Part shown: positions 8,370 to 17,516 of the stretch, piece by piece
How the letters are laid out: every line of letters begins with the position of its first letter
How positions within the stretch are numbered: position 1 is the first letter of the stretch
Source of the DNA: Actinomycetota bacterium
Lineage (GTDB): Bacteria; Actinomycetota; Geothermincolia; Fen-727; Anoxymicrobiaceae
Direction: 5' to 3'
DNA: 47,648 nucleotides
Assembly (NCBI GenBank): GCA_016927325.1
Contig: JAFGMY010000102.1
Coordinates: 1 to 47,648, forward strand
Notes under the pieces: model-generated
Seen by the model: only the letters and a program-made list of their open reading frames with translations
Databases searched by the model: none
What the model was told of the DNA's origin: nothing
Program-made: the position numbers and the translations under genes

Positions 8370-8981
8370 GTGAAATGTGTCAACCACGGTGAGATGGAAG
8401 CGGTAGCGCTTTGCGCCGGCTGCGAGAAACCTCTATGCTCATACTGTATCGAGTCTCAGGACGAGAACGGCAACTGCTACTGTTTCGATTGCGCCATTTC
8501 ACTGAATTTGAGTGATTTTCAAGGAAGAGAAAAGAAGTTCCAGGCGGAGGAAGAGAAAAGAAAGGCGAAAAAGGGCAGGCTGTCCGGAAAAGTCATTGTC
8601 GCGCTGATTACGGCCGCCGTTCTCATAGTGGGAGAAGGGGCATTTATACTTTACACGAAGTTTGCACAGAAGAAATCCGCGCCCACCGTAACCGCGGAAC
8701 AGGAAATCGTCTGGGAAAGAGACGAATGCATTATGAACATGCAGAAGGTAAGAGAAGCGCTGGCGGCCTATCACGCCGGAAACAATCAACAGTACCCGCC
8801 GTCTCTGTATGAAATAACCGGGAGTTATTTCAAAGGGGAGCCGGTTTGTCCAAAAACGAAAGCACCTTACAGCTATGAAAACCTCGGCACTGACTACAGG
8901 CTTTCATGTCCTAACCCGGACGTTCATTCGGCTGCTGAAATATCGTCGAGTGCGGAAGAAGTGCCGCACTTTTCCCCATGA
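8370..8981 (+). CDS. B-box zinc finger, TM helix and pseudopilin-like C-terminal domain protein
   Basis: This is a 203-residue protein of unusual build. The first 41 residues are a B-box-type zinc finger with C3, H6, C15, C18, C23, C26, C38 and C41. A charged, Lys/Glu-rich linker leads to a TM helix at about 73-93 (VIVALITAAVLIVGEGAFIL). The outer part, CIMNMQKVREALAAYHAGNNQQYPPSLYEI...YSYENLGTDYRLSCP, resembles the C-terminal region of GspG-like pseudopilins. No prepilin cleavage site is present. GTG 8370 lies 20 bases after pilB behind AAAGGGAG, so the two are cotranscribed. It may link the cytoplasmic motor to an exported part of the pilus machine; this is inference. Confidence 0.75.
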   Translation: MKCVNHGEMEAVALCAGCEKPLCSYCIESQDENGNCYCFDCAISLNLSDFQGREKKFQAEEEKRKAKKGRLSGKVIVALITAAVLIVGEGAFILYTKFAQKKSAPTVTAEQEIVWERDECIMNMQKVREALAAYHAGNNQQYPPSLYEITGSYFKGEPVCPKTKAPYSYENLGTDYRLSCPNPDVHSAAEISSSAEEVPHFSP

Positions 8982-9102
8982 TATTATTATTTTCCGGTTT
9001 CTCCTCAGCTGTTACGGTTCTCATGATAAGTAATGAATGCGTTGAGCGTGGGTGTTTAAAGCCCGGAAGGCTATAAGTGGGTTGTGCGATCAGGAGCAAC
9101 CC

Positions 9103-9489
9103 TCAGCCGTCCTGCGGCTGGAGGTTGTCTTTCCACGAAGGATCGGAGTAGAAGGCTTTCACCGCCTCCAGTTCCAGCAAGAGTTTGTCCATGACATTGT
9201 TGGCGGTTTCGATGTCCGATTCCTTGCCGGCCTCCTCGAGCCTGGAGGCCAGTTCCTGCAGGTTCTCGGCGCCGATAAGTCCAACCGATGATTTAAGGGC
9301 ATGCGCGGATTGCGAAACCTCTTCGCCGTTTTCCTGGTATAGCCCCTCCTTCATCCTGGTCAGCAGTTCACCGTGCTCGCTTAGAAAAATAGCAACAAGG
9401 TCTTCCAGCAACTCGGCGTAGCCGCCTGACAGCCTCATTGCTTTTTCGAGATTTACGGGGACGCCTTCCTGTGAATTTCGTGTCGCCAA
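9103..9489 (-). CDS. HPt phosphotransfer domain protein
   Basis: This 128-residue protein is a single histidine phosphotransfer domain. The phosphoacceptor motif SAHALKSSVGLIGA, with H63 as the acceptor, lies on the second helix of the four-helix bundle, and NLQELASRLEEAGKE matches the following helix. It would carry phosphate between receiver domains in a multistep phosphorelay. I chose TTG 9489 because AGGAGG sits five bases upstream; the frame stays open to 9543 without a better site. It is divergent from the single-domain response regulator at 9757 and close to the hybrid kinase at 10176-14195, so the three probably form one relay. Confidence 0.85.
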   Translation of the reverse strand: MATRNSQEGVPVNLEKAMRLSGGYAELLEDLVAIFLSEHGELLTRMKEGLYQENGEEVSQSAHALKSSVGLIGAENLQELASRLEEAGKESDIETANNVMDKLLLELEAVKAFYSDPSWKDNLQPQDG

Positions 9490-9756
9490 CTCTACCTCCT
9501 GTAAGCCCCGGCCGCACTGTGCCTGTGACAGCGCGATGGTCATCTGGGCAGTTTGCCGCTTGAAATGATTTTAGCACGAATGGAGCCCGATTAATAAAGC
9601 GGGTTTGAAGACAGGCGGAGCCCTTTGGGTTATTGACGGCTGCACCTTCTGTTAAAATAGTACCTGTTAATTTTTTGCAGGTGCGGGGGCAAGCGGTATT
9701 TGCCGGTAACTGTTAATAACAAGCAGAGACGCGCTATCTGAGAACAGGGTGAACCG

Positions 9757-10179
9757 ATGGCCAGGGTATTGATAGTCGAGGACGACGACGCGGTGAAGCG
9801 ACAACTTGATTTTATCCTTTCAAGGGAAGGCAACGAGGTCTTCTCGGTCGAGGACGGTGAAGCGGGTTTCAATATGTTTCAGGAAGTCAAGCCGGACCTG
9901 GTGATCACCGACTGCCTTATCCCCAAGCTTGACGGATTCAAGCTCCTTGCGAAAATCAGGGCTTTGCCCGAAGGTGCCGGCACCCCGGTTATTATGATGA
10001 GCGCGATATATAAAAAGGACCATTACCAGATGGCTGCCATGAAAGCGGGCGCCAGCGCTTTCATGATCAAGCCGGTGGAACCGGACGAACTGCTGGCGAA
10101 AATGGCGGAACTGACTGCCGGCGGGGGAGCCGGACGGCAGGAATCCCAGGGTGGATTCGAGCCACCCGGGCCCGGCTAG
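9757..10179 (+). CDS. Single-domain response regulator (CheY-like)
   Basis: This 140-residue receiver domain has all catalytic residues: D9/D10 in VEDDD, phosphoacceptor D52 in VITDCLIPKLDG, S82 in MSAIY and K105 in MIKPVEPDELL. After the receiver there is only a short glycine- and proline-rich tail, so there is no DNA-binding or enzymatic output. It may act by protein binding or as a relay intermediate with the neighbouring HPt protein. The ribosome site (AGGGTGA) is modest. Its stop codon overlaps the stop of the convergent hybrid kinase: the CTAG at 10176-10179 supplies both TAG codons. Confidence 0.9.
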   Translation: MARVLIVEDDDAVKRQLDFILSREGNEVFSVEDGEAGFNMFQEVKPDLVITDCLIPKLDGFKLLAKIRALPEGAGTPVIMMSAIYKKDHYQMAAMKAGASAFMIKPVEPDELLAKMAELTAGGGAGRQESQGGFEPPGPG

Positions 10180-13100
10180 CCCTCCTTCGACTTGTTTTTC
10201 GAATAGGACTCGAGCAGCCTGTACAGATCATCAGGATCGACGGGCTTGGAAAGATATGAGTCCATGCCCCCTTCCAGACACTTCTCCCGGTCTCCCTTCA
10301 TCGAATGTGCCGTCAGAGCCACGATGGGTACATGTTTTCCGTTTTCCTGTTCGGATTCCCTTATGATCCGGGTAGCTTCAAAACCGTCCATTACCGGCAT
10401 CTGGACGTCCATTAAAACGAGATCGAAATCTTCTTTTTCCATTTCGTCCAGGGCCTCCCTCCCGTTGTTGGCGGTTGTAACCACGTGCCCTTTTTTGCCG
10501 AGAAGCGTCTTCATCAACTTCTGGTTCACCCTGGTGTCTTCGGCCAGCAGAACTTTCAATGAAACCGCGGTTTCTTTTCTTTTCTCTCGAGGCTCTTTCA
10601 CGGCGGAAGGCCTGACCGGTATGTTTCTGGCCGCCATAACCCCGTTCAAAAGATCTGACGGCCTGACAGGGGTTGTTATATAGTTTTCGATTCCCAGCGC
10701 CTTGAGCCTGGGAATACTGTCTTTGAGCATCATAGGGTTGAGAGTGAAAAGTATCGACTCCGCCAGGGACGGGTTTTCATGAATCCGTTTTGCGATAGTA
10801 AAGCCGTCGACTTCAGGCAGGTCGGCGTCGAGGACAAGAAGAGAAAACGGGTTGCCTGAGTCTACTGCTTCAACCAGTTCGGAAAGGGCGTTTTTTCCGT
10901 CTCCGACCCTGGTCGGCAACATGCCCCAATGGGTCAAGGCCCCTTCCATCGTTACACCGGCGGCTTCGCTTCTCAAAGCGATCAGGGCGCGGACTCCCTT
11001 CAGATCCTGAGTTGCCTCAACGTGTCCATCCGGCCGCGGCGGTTTTCCGATTCCGAACTTTACCTCAAAGCTGAAAGTGCTTCCCTTTCCCGGGTTGCTC
11101 ACCAGGCTCATTGAGCCTTTCATTTCACGCACGAGCTGATGCGATACCGAAAGACCCAGGCCCGCGCCGCCATACTGCCTGTTCCATGAGCCGTCAACCT
11201 GTGTAAATGACTCAAAGATCTTCTCCTGCTTGTTCCCGGGGATGCCGATTCCCGTATCGCGGATGAAAAAAATCAAGGTAGCGGACTGTCTGTCAACCGA
11301 CTTAGCTTCAAGAGAAACCGAGACTTCTCCCTGTTCGGTGAACTTAACGGCGTTTCCCAGCAGGTTTACGATGATATGCCTCAACCTGTCCGGATCTCCG
11401 ATAACGAATTCGGGCACGTCCGGGTCCACCCTGAAAACCAGGTCGAGGCCTTTTTCCTGGGCCCTTACTGCGAAAGCCTTGACTGTCGCTCCGGTCATAT
11501 CATGAATATTGAAAAGGGATTCCTTGATTTCAACGCCGGACGCTTCAAGCGTGGCGAAGTCGAGGATGTTGTTGATTATGTTAAGAAGCACTTCCGATGA
11601 TTCTATGATTGTAGTGGCGTACTCCGTCTGCTCCCGCGTAAGCTCCGTTTCGGAGAGGACCCTCGCCATCCCGATTACACCGGAAAGTGGTGTCCGGATT
11701 TCATGGCTTATAGCCGCCAGAAAGCTGGATTTGGCGCTGGAGGCGGCCTCGGCGATTTCCTTGGCTTCTCTCAGCCTGCTTTCCGAGTCCTTGATGCCCG
11801 AGATATCGATTCCGGAAGCCGCGATGTAGAGGGGCTTCCCGCCGTCGTCTTTAATGACGGAAGCGCTTATGAGCATCGGAAAAACCGAATTGTCCTTTTT
11901 TATGTGCCATCTCATCGTCGATTTGAGAAATCCTTGTTTCAGGAGTTGCCGGAACTCCCGGGTGACCCGGTCCAGCATTTTCCGCGGGAAAAAGATACCC
12001 ACATCCTTCATAAGAAGTTCTTCCGGCGCATAACCATGGACTGACGCCAGGTATGGGTTGACATACTGGATTTTGCCCTTGAGGTCGAGGAGCACCACTC
12101 CATATTCCGAGTTGTCGGCGATGTTCTTGAACTTGACTATCTCTTCCTCCAGGCACTTCTGCTGTCTGTTCTCCCTTGCTATTCCCACTGTTTGCCATCC
12201 CGATTCACCTTCTATCGATGAAAGCGCTATTTCGAGCGGGATTACCTTGCCGTCCTTTCCGGTCGCGTGCACTCCCAGAGCATCGCGTTTCCGGGGATCC
12301 GATTCCGTCAGGCGGAACTCCATGAACCCCCTTTCTATGGATTCCTGGTAGCCCTCCAGCGTTATAAGTGAGGACAGGCTTTCTCCCATCGCTTCTTCGG
12401 GAGAGTAGCCGAAAAGGCTCTGAGCGGCGGGGTTCCAGAAGACGATTCTGCCCGTCCCGTCCAGCATGAATATGGGATCCCTTACCGAATCGGTGATCTG
12501 CCTTAGCTTGTTCTCGCTGCTTCGCAGTTTTTCTTCCAGCTTCAGCACGGCGACGGCCTGGTTGCACTGGGCCATCAGCGTATTGATGACGCCCAGCTCG
12601 CTTTCCGGGATCGTTTCCTCGGAACTCGAGGCCGCGAAGACGCATCCTGTCGCTTTTCCGGCTGCGTATATCACAGCTAAGACGCCGGACTTGAGGACCT
12701 CGCCGGCGTTTTCTTTGAGAATTCCGAGTCCGGGCAGTTCCCCGGCGTCAAGGCATACAGGGGCGGCCGCTCCGTTTTCTTGCGCTGCCAGGGCCTGGAA
12801 CTCCGGCTCGTCGAGTTCGTTGACAAACTGGTCTCGGGCGCCTCTGTCCAGGACAAGTACATAAGAGGATGTGATGTCGTCGAGCAGGTACGCGGCTCCG
12901 AGGTCAAGACCGGTGGAGTCCAGAACGGCGTTGAGCGCGGTCTCGAGGATCACCTTCAGGTCGCCGCGCTCGATCACCTGCATCGTCATTTCGAGCTGGT
13001 ATTTGAGGAGCAGTTCGTTTCTTTTGTGGCCGGTAATGTCTCTCCCGATAAAACAGAATGAGTCGGTGATCCCTTCCATGTTCGCGAGCAGCGCGCCGTC

Positions 13101-14195
13101 GAATTCAAAAAGAAGTTTTTCAGCGACCCCGCTTTTGATTTCAAGCTCGACTTTATTTGATGAGCCCGATTCGAGCTTCATGAACTGCTTGACGGTTTTC
13201 TTTACGTTGAAGTCAGGGAACAACTCGACGATGTTCATGCTTTCCAGCTCTTCATCGCTTTTCCCGGTAAAATGCTGAAAAGAGTGGTTCCAGCGAAGAA
13301 ACTTACCCTCAAGGTCTATCACGAAAAACAGGTCGCGCAGTTTGTTCAAAGAAGCGTCGGTCAACGCCTTCTCAATCCTGAGCTCATTTTCCGCTCGCAG
13401 GTTCTCAATGGCGTTGCCGATTCTCTTCGCGATTGCGCCGATGAGCTTTTCTTCTTCCCTGGTAAATGGGTATTCGTTCTGCCTTGCCGCCTTTTCCGGA
13501 TAGCAGACTTCGACCCGCCCGACCGTTTCTAAATGGACCTCAATATCTGCGGAGATCAACCATTTCGTCTTCTTGAAACCGGAGCTTTCATACTGTTTCT
13601 CATCCACGATGACCCTGGCGCCCGCCGAGGCGGGATGTTGAAGGGAGGGCGGTATCAGTTTAACGGTACCCTTCAGGATCTCATCGAGTTTTGCGCCCTG
13701 CCTTTCAATGAGCTTGGATATGCCGTAAAGACAATCGAGTTCCTTTGTGCGCCCGGCGAGCTTCAAGGCAATAGAAGCGTCCCAGTTTCTGTTTCCAGGG
13801 CTTCCCTCTGTCGACACATAATCCAGCGCCCTCTCGACCTCGCTTAGAAGGTCGGCCTCAAGATCGGCGCCCTTTTTCGCGTAGCCGAAAGCACCTGACC
13901 TGAAGACCTCGACCGCCGTTTTCTCGCCGCGGGAACCTGAGACGATTATTAACGGCGAAGGAGATTTTTTACCTTCAAGCAGGTTCGCAAGGGCCAGGCC
14001 GCGCCCTTCAGGAAGGTCGAGGTCGCTTACGACGAGGTCAAAATCCATTTCCTCCACATATCGTTTCGCGGCGGTAAGGCTCCCGGCGACTGTAACGTCG
14101 CAGTCATACTCGCGGCTCAGTATCCTTTCTATTTCATTGGCTTCGCCGCGGTTTACATCAGCTATCAGGACCCTGATGACTTGTTCTTCCTCCAA
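10176..14195 (-). CDS. Multi-domain hybrid sensor histidine kinase (REC-GAF-PAS-GAF-PAS-PAS-HisKA-HATPase-REC-REC)
   Basis: This is a 1339-residue soluble hybrid kinase without obvious TM helices. In order it has an N-terminal receiver (D58 in VVSDLDLPEG), a GAF-like region (~150-270), a PAS (LRDLFFVIDLEGKFLRWN), a second GAF-like region, two PAS domains (ITDSVRDPIFMLD and SEYGVVLLDLKGKIQYVN), HisKA with H831 in AAISHEIRTPL, and HATPase_c with DTGIGIP and GAGLGL. A degenerate receiver (LLVLDADLPEVDG) and an intact one (D1263 in LVLMDVQMPVMDG, K in YLSKPV) follow. The start is TTG 14195 with GGGAAG six bases upstream. The absence of membrane segments implies cytoplasmic or relayed signals. The nearby HPt and receiver proteins are likely partners. 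Confidence 0.92.
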   Translation of the reverse strand: MEEEQVIRVLIADVNRGEANEIERILSREYDCDVTVAGSLTAAKRYVEEMDFDLVVSDLDLPEGRGLALANLLEGKKSPSPLIIVSGSRGEKTAVEVFRSGAFGYAKKGADLEADLLSEVERALDYVSTEGSPGNRNWDASIALKLAGRTKELDCLYGISKLIERQGAKLDEILKGTVKLIPPSLQHPASAGARVIVDEKQYESSGFKKTKWLISADIEVHLETVGRVEVCYPEKAARQNEYPFTREEEKLIGAIAKRIGNAIENLRAENELRIEKALTDASLNKLRDLFFVIDLEGKFLRWNHSFQHFTGKSDEELESMNIVELFPDFNVKKTVKQFMKLESGSSNKVELEIKSGVAEKLLFEFDGALLANMEGITDSFCFIGRDITGHKRNELLLKYQLEMTMQVIERGDLKVILETALNAVLDSTGLDLGAAYLLDDITSSYVLVLDRGARDQFVNELDEPEFQALAAQENGAAAPVCLDAGELPGLGILKENAGEVLKSGVLAVIYAAGKATGCVFAASSSEETIPESELGVINTLMAQCNQAVAVLKLEEKLRSSENKLRQITDSVRDPIFMLDGTGRIVFWNPAAQSLFGYSPEEAMGESLSSLITLEGYQESIERGFMEFRLTESDPRKRDALGVHATGKDGKVIPLEIALSSIEGESGWQTVGIARENRQQKCLEEEIVKFKNIADNSEYGVVLLDLKGKIQYVNPYLASVHGYAPEELLMKDVGIFFPRKMLDRVTREFRQLLKQGFLKSTMRWHIKKDNSVFPMLISASVIKDDGGKPLYIAASGIDISGIKDSESRLREAKEIAEAASSAKSSFLAAISHEIRTPLSGVIGMARVLSETELTREQTEYATTIIESSEVLLNIINNILDFATLEASGVEIKESLFNIHDMTGATVKAFAVRAQEKGLDLVFRVDPDVPEFVIGDPDRLRHIIVNLLGNAVKFTEQGEVSVSLEAKSVDRQSATLIFFIRDTGIGIPGNKQEKIFESFTQVDGSWNRQYGGAGLGLSVSHQLVREMKGSMSLVSNPGKGSTFSFEVKFGIGKPPRPDGHVEATQDLKGVRALIALRSEAAGVTMEGALTHWGMLPTRVGDGKNALSELVEAVDSGNPFSLLVLDADLPEVDGFTIAKRIHENPSLAESILFTLNPMMLKDSIPRLKALGIENYITTPVRPSDLLNGVMAARNIPVRPSAVKEPREKRKETAVSLKVLLAEDTRVNQKLMKTLLGKKGHVVTTANNGREALDEMEKEDFDLVLMDVQMPVMDGFEATRIIRESEQENGKHVPIVALTAHSMKGDREKCLEGGMDSYLSKPVDPDDLYRLLESYSKNKSKEG

Positions 14196-14546
14196 AATAC
14201 ACTTCCCGTAACTGTTTCTGATCGGATACCGAGGCTTGCCCCCATAATCACCGATGATAATTGCGTATCGTTGTTACCGATCGGTCACATTGGATAAACG
14301 CCACTTTTTGAGTTTTTTCGCCTCTTCGTATAGGAAACCTCCGTTCTGTACAGAAGAAAGAACTCTATAGGCTGCAATATCAGCAGTGCGGTGTTCTTAT
14401 CTCACGGCGCGCTTGGGTGTGGATGGCTCTGGAGCAACAAGCATTCGGCATTCAGGGGTGAATAGAAAGGGTGCCTTATTAAAGGCATTTACAGGTTTTC
14501 CCATCGCGTATCCGACGGGTTAAAACCGGTCAGGGAGTGGTGCTGG
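14196..14546. other. Intergenic region between hybrid kinase and pilin gene
   Basis: This 350-base interval lies between divergent genes and must carry the promoters of both. I see no convincing -35/-10 pair, RNA gene or riboswitch core. A weak ribosome site, GGGAG at 14533-14537, precedes the pilin ATG. Confidence 0.35.
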
Positions 14547-15452
14547 ATGAAGTCACATAAACGGAACTTGATAGTGCCGTTTCGCGGCGGGCGCATGGAA
14601 AGCGGGTTTACCCTGGTCGAACTAATGATCGTTATCGTGATCCTCGGGGTAATGACCGGCATGGCGGTCCCTGTATTCTCCGACTCCAGGGAAATGGCAA
14701 GGAGGAACGCCTGCAATTACACCCAGAGGCAGATCGAATCCGCGCTGACGCAGTGGAGGTTTATGAACAACCAGGAGTTCATTACCGAAGATTGTCTGCC
14801 CGGCGACGGTGAGGCGTACCTCGACCTTGACGGGAATATTCCCGGTGAGGCGGGGAGATCGCTGGCGGAGTTCAAAAAGGGTAGATTTGACTGCCCCTCG
14901 AACGGTGACGGCGTCGGGCGGATATCGGGCTGTGATTATATAACCGACGGTTACGTTGTCGCGTGCCTGACCGACAACAGCGTGGGCACCAGATTCGATG
15001 GCGCCCCGTTCAGACACGACAAGCCCCTGGCCGTTGACTGGAAACATGTCATAGGTGCGGGCGAGGAGGTTGGGAAGCCGGTGTCACCTCTAGGGGACAC
15101 ATTCGATGAGGTTATGGCAAGTTTGATCGAGATGATGAAAGAGTATTACGAGAAGAACGGCAAATGGCCCGCGAAGAATTTCGATAAGATGTGCGAGCAA
15201 CTGGGATTGGATCCGGACGTTCTGGCTGATGCGATCAACGGCCTGTATTTTGCTCCCAAGGGCGCCAATATAGAGATTGCTCCGGGTGAAGATTACTCGA
15301 TTACGGTTAAAGGCGTAAACGGGAAAGACTATACGATTACCAGCAAGAGCGGCAAGCTTGTATACGACGCCAAGTCGGGCAAGTGGTACCGCAACAGTGT
15401 GAACAGGAACAACGAAGTCGATATTTCAACAATGGACGTAAAAAAGAACTGA
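14547..15452 (+). CDS. Type IV pilin-like protein with extended C-terminal domain
   Basis: This 301-residue protein carries a class III (prepilin) signal: a basic leader, then G20 followed by FTLVELMIVIVILGVMTG, with glutamate at +5, which peptidase PilD would cleave after G20. The 20-residue leader is long; an internal ATG at 14595 would give a minimal MESG leader but has a poorer ribosome site. After the pilin helix comes a first head region (ARRNACNYTQRQIESALTQW... through FDCP). An unusual second region follows from about residue 170 (FDEVMASLIEMMKEYYEKNGKWP), which repeats the 'helix then Y..NG.WP' look of pseudopilin heads. It is twice the length of a typical minor pilin. Its separation from pilB suggests a scattered pilus system. 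Confidence 0.82.
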   Translation: MKSHKRNLIVPFRGGRMESGFTLVELMIVIVILGVMTGMAVPVFSDSREMARRNACNYTQRQIESALTQWRFMNNQEFITEDCLPGDGEAYLDLDGNIPGEAGRSLAEFKKGRFDCPSNGDGVGRISGCDYITDGYVVACLTDNSVGTRFDGAPFRHDKPLAVDWKHVIGAGEEVGKPVSPLGDTFDEVMASLIEMMKEYYEKNGKWPAKNFDKMCEQLGLDPDVLADAINGLYFAPKGANIEIAPGEDYSITVKGVNGKDYTITSKSGKLVYDAKSGKWYRNSVNRNNEVDISTMDVKKN

Positions 15453-15643
15453 CAGGTCACATTGCGGACGGCTTATTGTGTCGTCCGGGTTCATGACGGC
15501 TTCTTATCTCAGTATTTGAGGCGAACTCCGGATCAGTTGTGTCCGTTGCGCCGAGTCCGATTATACTCATTCATGAGCACTCAAAGTGACCGGTTTTATA
15601 TTATTGTATTCATAAGTTTTTCATCTGGCGTGAGGAGACAATT

Positions 15644-16306
15644 GTGTGGTTGACGCTTCTTGGTGGCAACAGGAAAGGCAATGAGTTCCGCGGTGTCATG
15701 AGCGGAGAGAGCTATGACAGGCTGACGTCGAGAATAGGCCTGAATGAGGGTTTCTACATGAGGGCCGCCGAACTGATCCCGCTGTCGGAAGGGATGAAGG
15801 TGCTGGACATGGGCTGTGGAACGGGAAGTTTAGGGATCGCTATTGCCGGGATGATAGGCGGGTCCGGCAGGGTTGATTGCGTTGATATCTCGAGCGAACA
15901 GCTCGCTCATGCTGAAGTAAAGTCAAGAACGCTTAAGACACCTTTCCGCTTTCATCGGTGCTCGATGGATGAAACACCGTTTGAGGACGATCAGTATGAC
16001 GCGGTCGTATCGTGCTTTTCATTTCATGAAGCAGCTTCGCGCGTAAGGAGAAAGGCGGTAGGTGAAGCGGCGAGGCTTCTCAGGGAAGACGGGGTTTTTG
16101 TTTTGATAGAGTGGGGCAGGCCGCAACCGGCCCTTTGGGTCCTGCCCTGGATTCCATTCCTGCTTATCGACAGTTGTCTGGACAACTGGACAAACAAGTA
16201 TGCTTTCTTATGCGGTGAAGCGGGGATGGAAACCGTATGCGATACCTACCTGAACAAGTTGGTCCGGTGTCAGATCTTTCGAAAAGCAGGTCACTGCGGA
16301 GAATGA
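15644..16306 (+). CDS. Class I SAM-dependent methyltransferase
   Basis: This 220-residue protein is a Rossmann-fold methyltransferase. Motif I is VLDMGCGTGSLG, the acidic end of strand 2 is DCVDIS, and the later motifs read DAVVSCFSFHE and LREDGVFVLIEWGR, a pattern typical of UbiE/Methyltransf_11 enzymes. The substrate cannot be read from the sequence. Hydrophobic residues near the C-terminus (WVLPWIPFLLI) may contact a lipid or small hydrophobic substrate. GTG 15644 has GAGGAG upstream, although an internal ATG at 15698 (MSGESYDR) aligns better with the usual N-terminus. It is not tightly linked to any neighbour. Confidence 0.85.
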   Translation: MWLTLLGGNRKGNEFRGVMSGESYDRLTSRIGLNEGFYMRAAELIPLSEGMKVLDMGCGTGSLGIAIAGMIGGSGRVDCVDISSEQLAHAEVKSRTLKTPFRFHRCSMDETPFEDDQYDAVVSCFSFHEAASRVRRKAVGEAARLLREDGVFVLIEWGRPQPALWVLPWIPFLLIDSCLDNWTNKYAFLCGEAGMETVCDTYLNKLVRCQIFRKAGHCGE

Positions 16307-16393
16307 TTCCACAACGCTGCAGGTCGATTGCCGGTTGTGTCAGCCGTTCGCGGATTGCCGGACATTATGGCCGGACCATCTGAAACTGTTTTG

Positions 16394-16627
16394 CTATAAG
16401 TTGCCTATTGTTGCTTTCCGGGTGGGAAAGATGAAACCGTTGGGGAGGAGGTTGTCGGGGACCGCTTCTCCTCTTCCTCTTGCCTGCATTCTTTCGCATT
16501 TATGGAAATTGCCCCAGCAGTAAAGATTGATGAACACGTTCCTCGTGGACTCGATGCGGAAGCATTCGAATACCGGGCAGGTTACGCAGTAAGGACACTT
16601 GGGTTTTACTTTCTTTTCATACCTCAT
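16394..16627 (-). CDS. Small cysteine-rich protein of unknown function
   Basis: This 77-residue soluble protein has six cysteines: CPYCVTCPVFEC, then a YCWGNFHKC pair, followed by VPDNLLPNG. The pattern 'CP-x-C, YC-x-G-x(3)-C, VP-x(2)-L-x-PN' recurs, as I recall, in small uncharacterised proteins of Geobacter-like and other environmental bacteria, often near signalling genes; metal or Fe-S binding is possible but unproven. I took ATG 16627, since the upstream TTG 16645 has no ribosome site. Codon use looks genuine, and the cysteine pattern argues against a chance frame. Confidence 0.6.
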   Translation of the reverse strand: MRYEKKVKPKCPYCVTCPVFECFRIESTRNVFINLYCWGNFHKCERMQARGRGEAVPDNLLPNGFIFPTRKATIGNL

Positions 16628-16913
16628 CACCGTCACCCCACTCAATAGCGAATTACTCCTTCCTAAGTTGTTTCGTATTCAGAGTGCCTGTGATCCGAGG
16701 GTAATACAGGGGATTATTCAGCGTAATTTGAAGGGGTATCAGACCAACCAGGCGTAAAAGAAGGTTCTAAAGGTGCATCGGTATTGCCTGTATGGCAGTT
16801 GAGGATTGAACGGTGCGCATCAAATTAACTGGTTTATTTGAACCTGTGCGAAAAGTCCTTCGAGCAGGACAACTCTTTGTGAACTTGCGATACCCGGGCA
16901 CGAAGGAAGCCTG

Positions 16914-17366
16914 TTAATCCCGTAGACCTGCCTGATCCGGCGGAACGTTTTTTAATCGTAACCGCTCTCTGCATAAGGAAGAACCGCCGGGAATACTCTC
17001 TATTATTGTCAACTCGAATCCGCACGAACCGAACAGTGTCCGGTCCATATCCATTGCCGCTTCGCAAACTTCCTGTTGTTCCGGAAGGTGGAAACCATAG
17101 GGGCATTCCTTCAAAGTGAACTCCAACTGCGTATTGTCAATATATGAGATATCAATCTCAATGCCGCCCGCGCCGGTGATTTTCTTGAAAAAATCCACGA
17201 AGTCCTCCAGTGAGTCGAAATTCTTGCGTCTTAGAGCGGCGAAGTAACCCGTGAATCCGAAAAACCTGCATATACCCCGGACCATCCAATTCCCGATAAC
17301 GGGAATCCGGTATAGTGAGATGTAAATGCTTCCCAGCAGATGAAACACCTTTTTTCTTGAATCCAT
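16914..17366 (-). CDS. Uncharacterised protein with conserved C-terminal Cys/Gly motif
   Basis: This protein of about 150 residues has no family I can name with certainty. The N-terminal half is basic and partly hydrophobic (VFHLLGSIYISLYRIPVIGNWMV). The second half has strand-rich text with KECPYG, a helix EVCEAAMDMDRTLF, and the ending SIPGGSSLCRERLRL. That 'GG..C...L' ending resembles the 4-vinyl reductase-like/L-2-amino-thiazoline-4-carboxylate hydrolase-like small-molecule binding domains, which is a weak hint only. ATG 17366 follows GGGG at good spacing; the frame continues to TTG 17414 without a ribosome site. It lies just downstream, in transcription order, of the tRNA-Arg gene. Confidence 0.6.
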   Translation of the reverse strand: MDSRKKVFHLLGSIYISLYRIPVIGNWMVRGICRFFGFTGYFAALRRKNFDSLEDFVDFFKKITGAGGIEIDISYIDNTQLEFTLKECPYGFHLPEQQEVCEAAMDMDRTLFGSCGFELTIIESIPGGSSLCRERLRLKNVPPDQAGLRD

Positions 17367-17516
17367 AATCAAAAACCCCGCTTTTGTGGAGCGTTGCCGG
17401 AGCCTGTAATCCAAGTGTAATGTATTTTCAGATACTTTGTTGACGTGAACGTTTTCTCACTATCGCATAATGCTTCCGGACTGGAGTACAAGGCCGGCTT
17501 TTATCAGCTTTGCTGG

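Noticed and set aside
14300-14546. Riboswitch or small RNA before the pilin gene
   Set aside because: No known core was found and the hairpins are weak.
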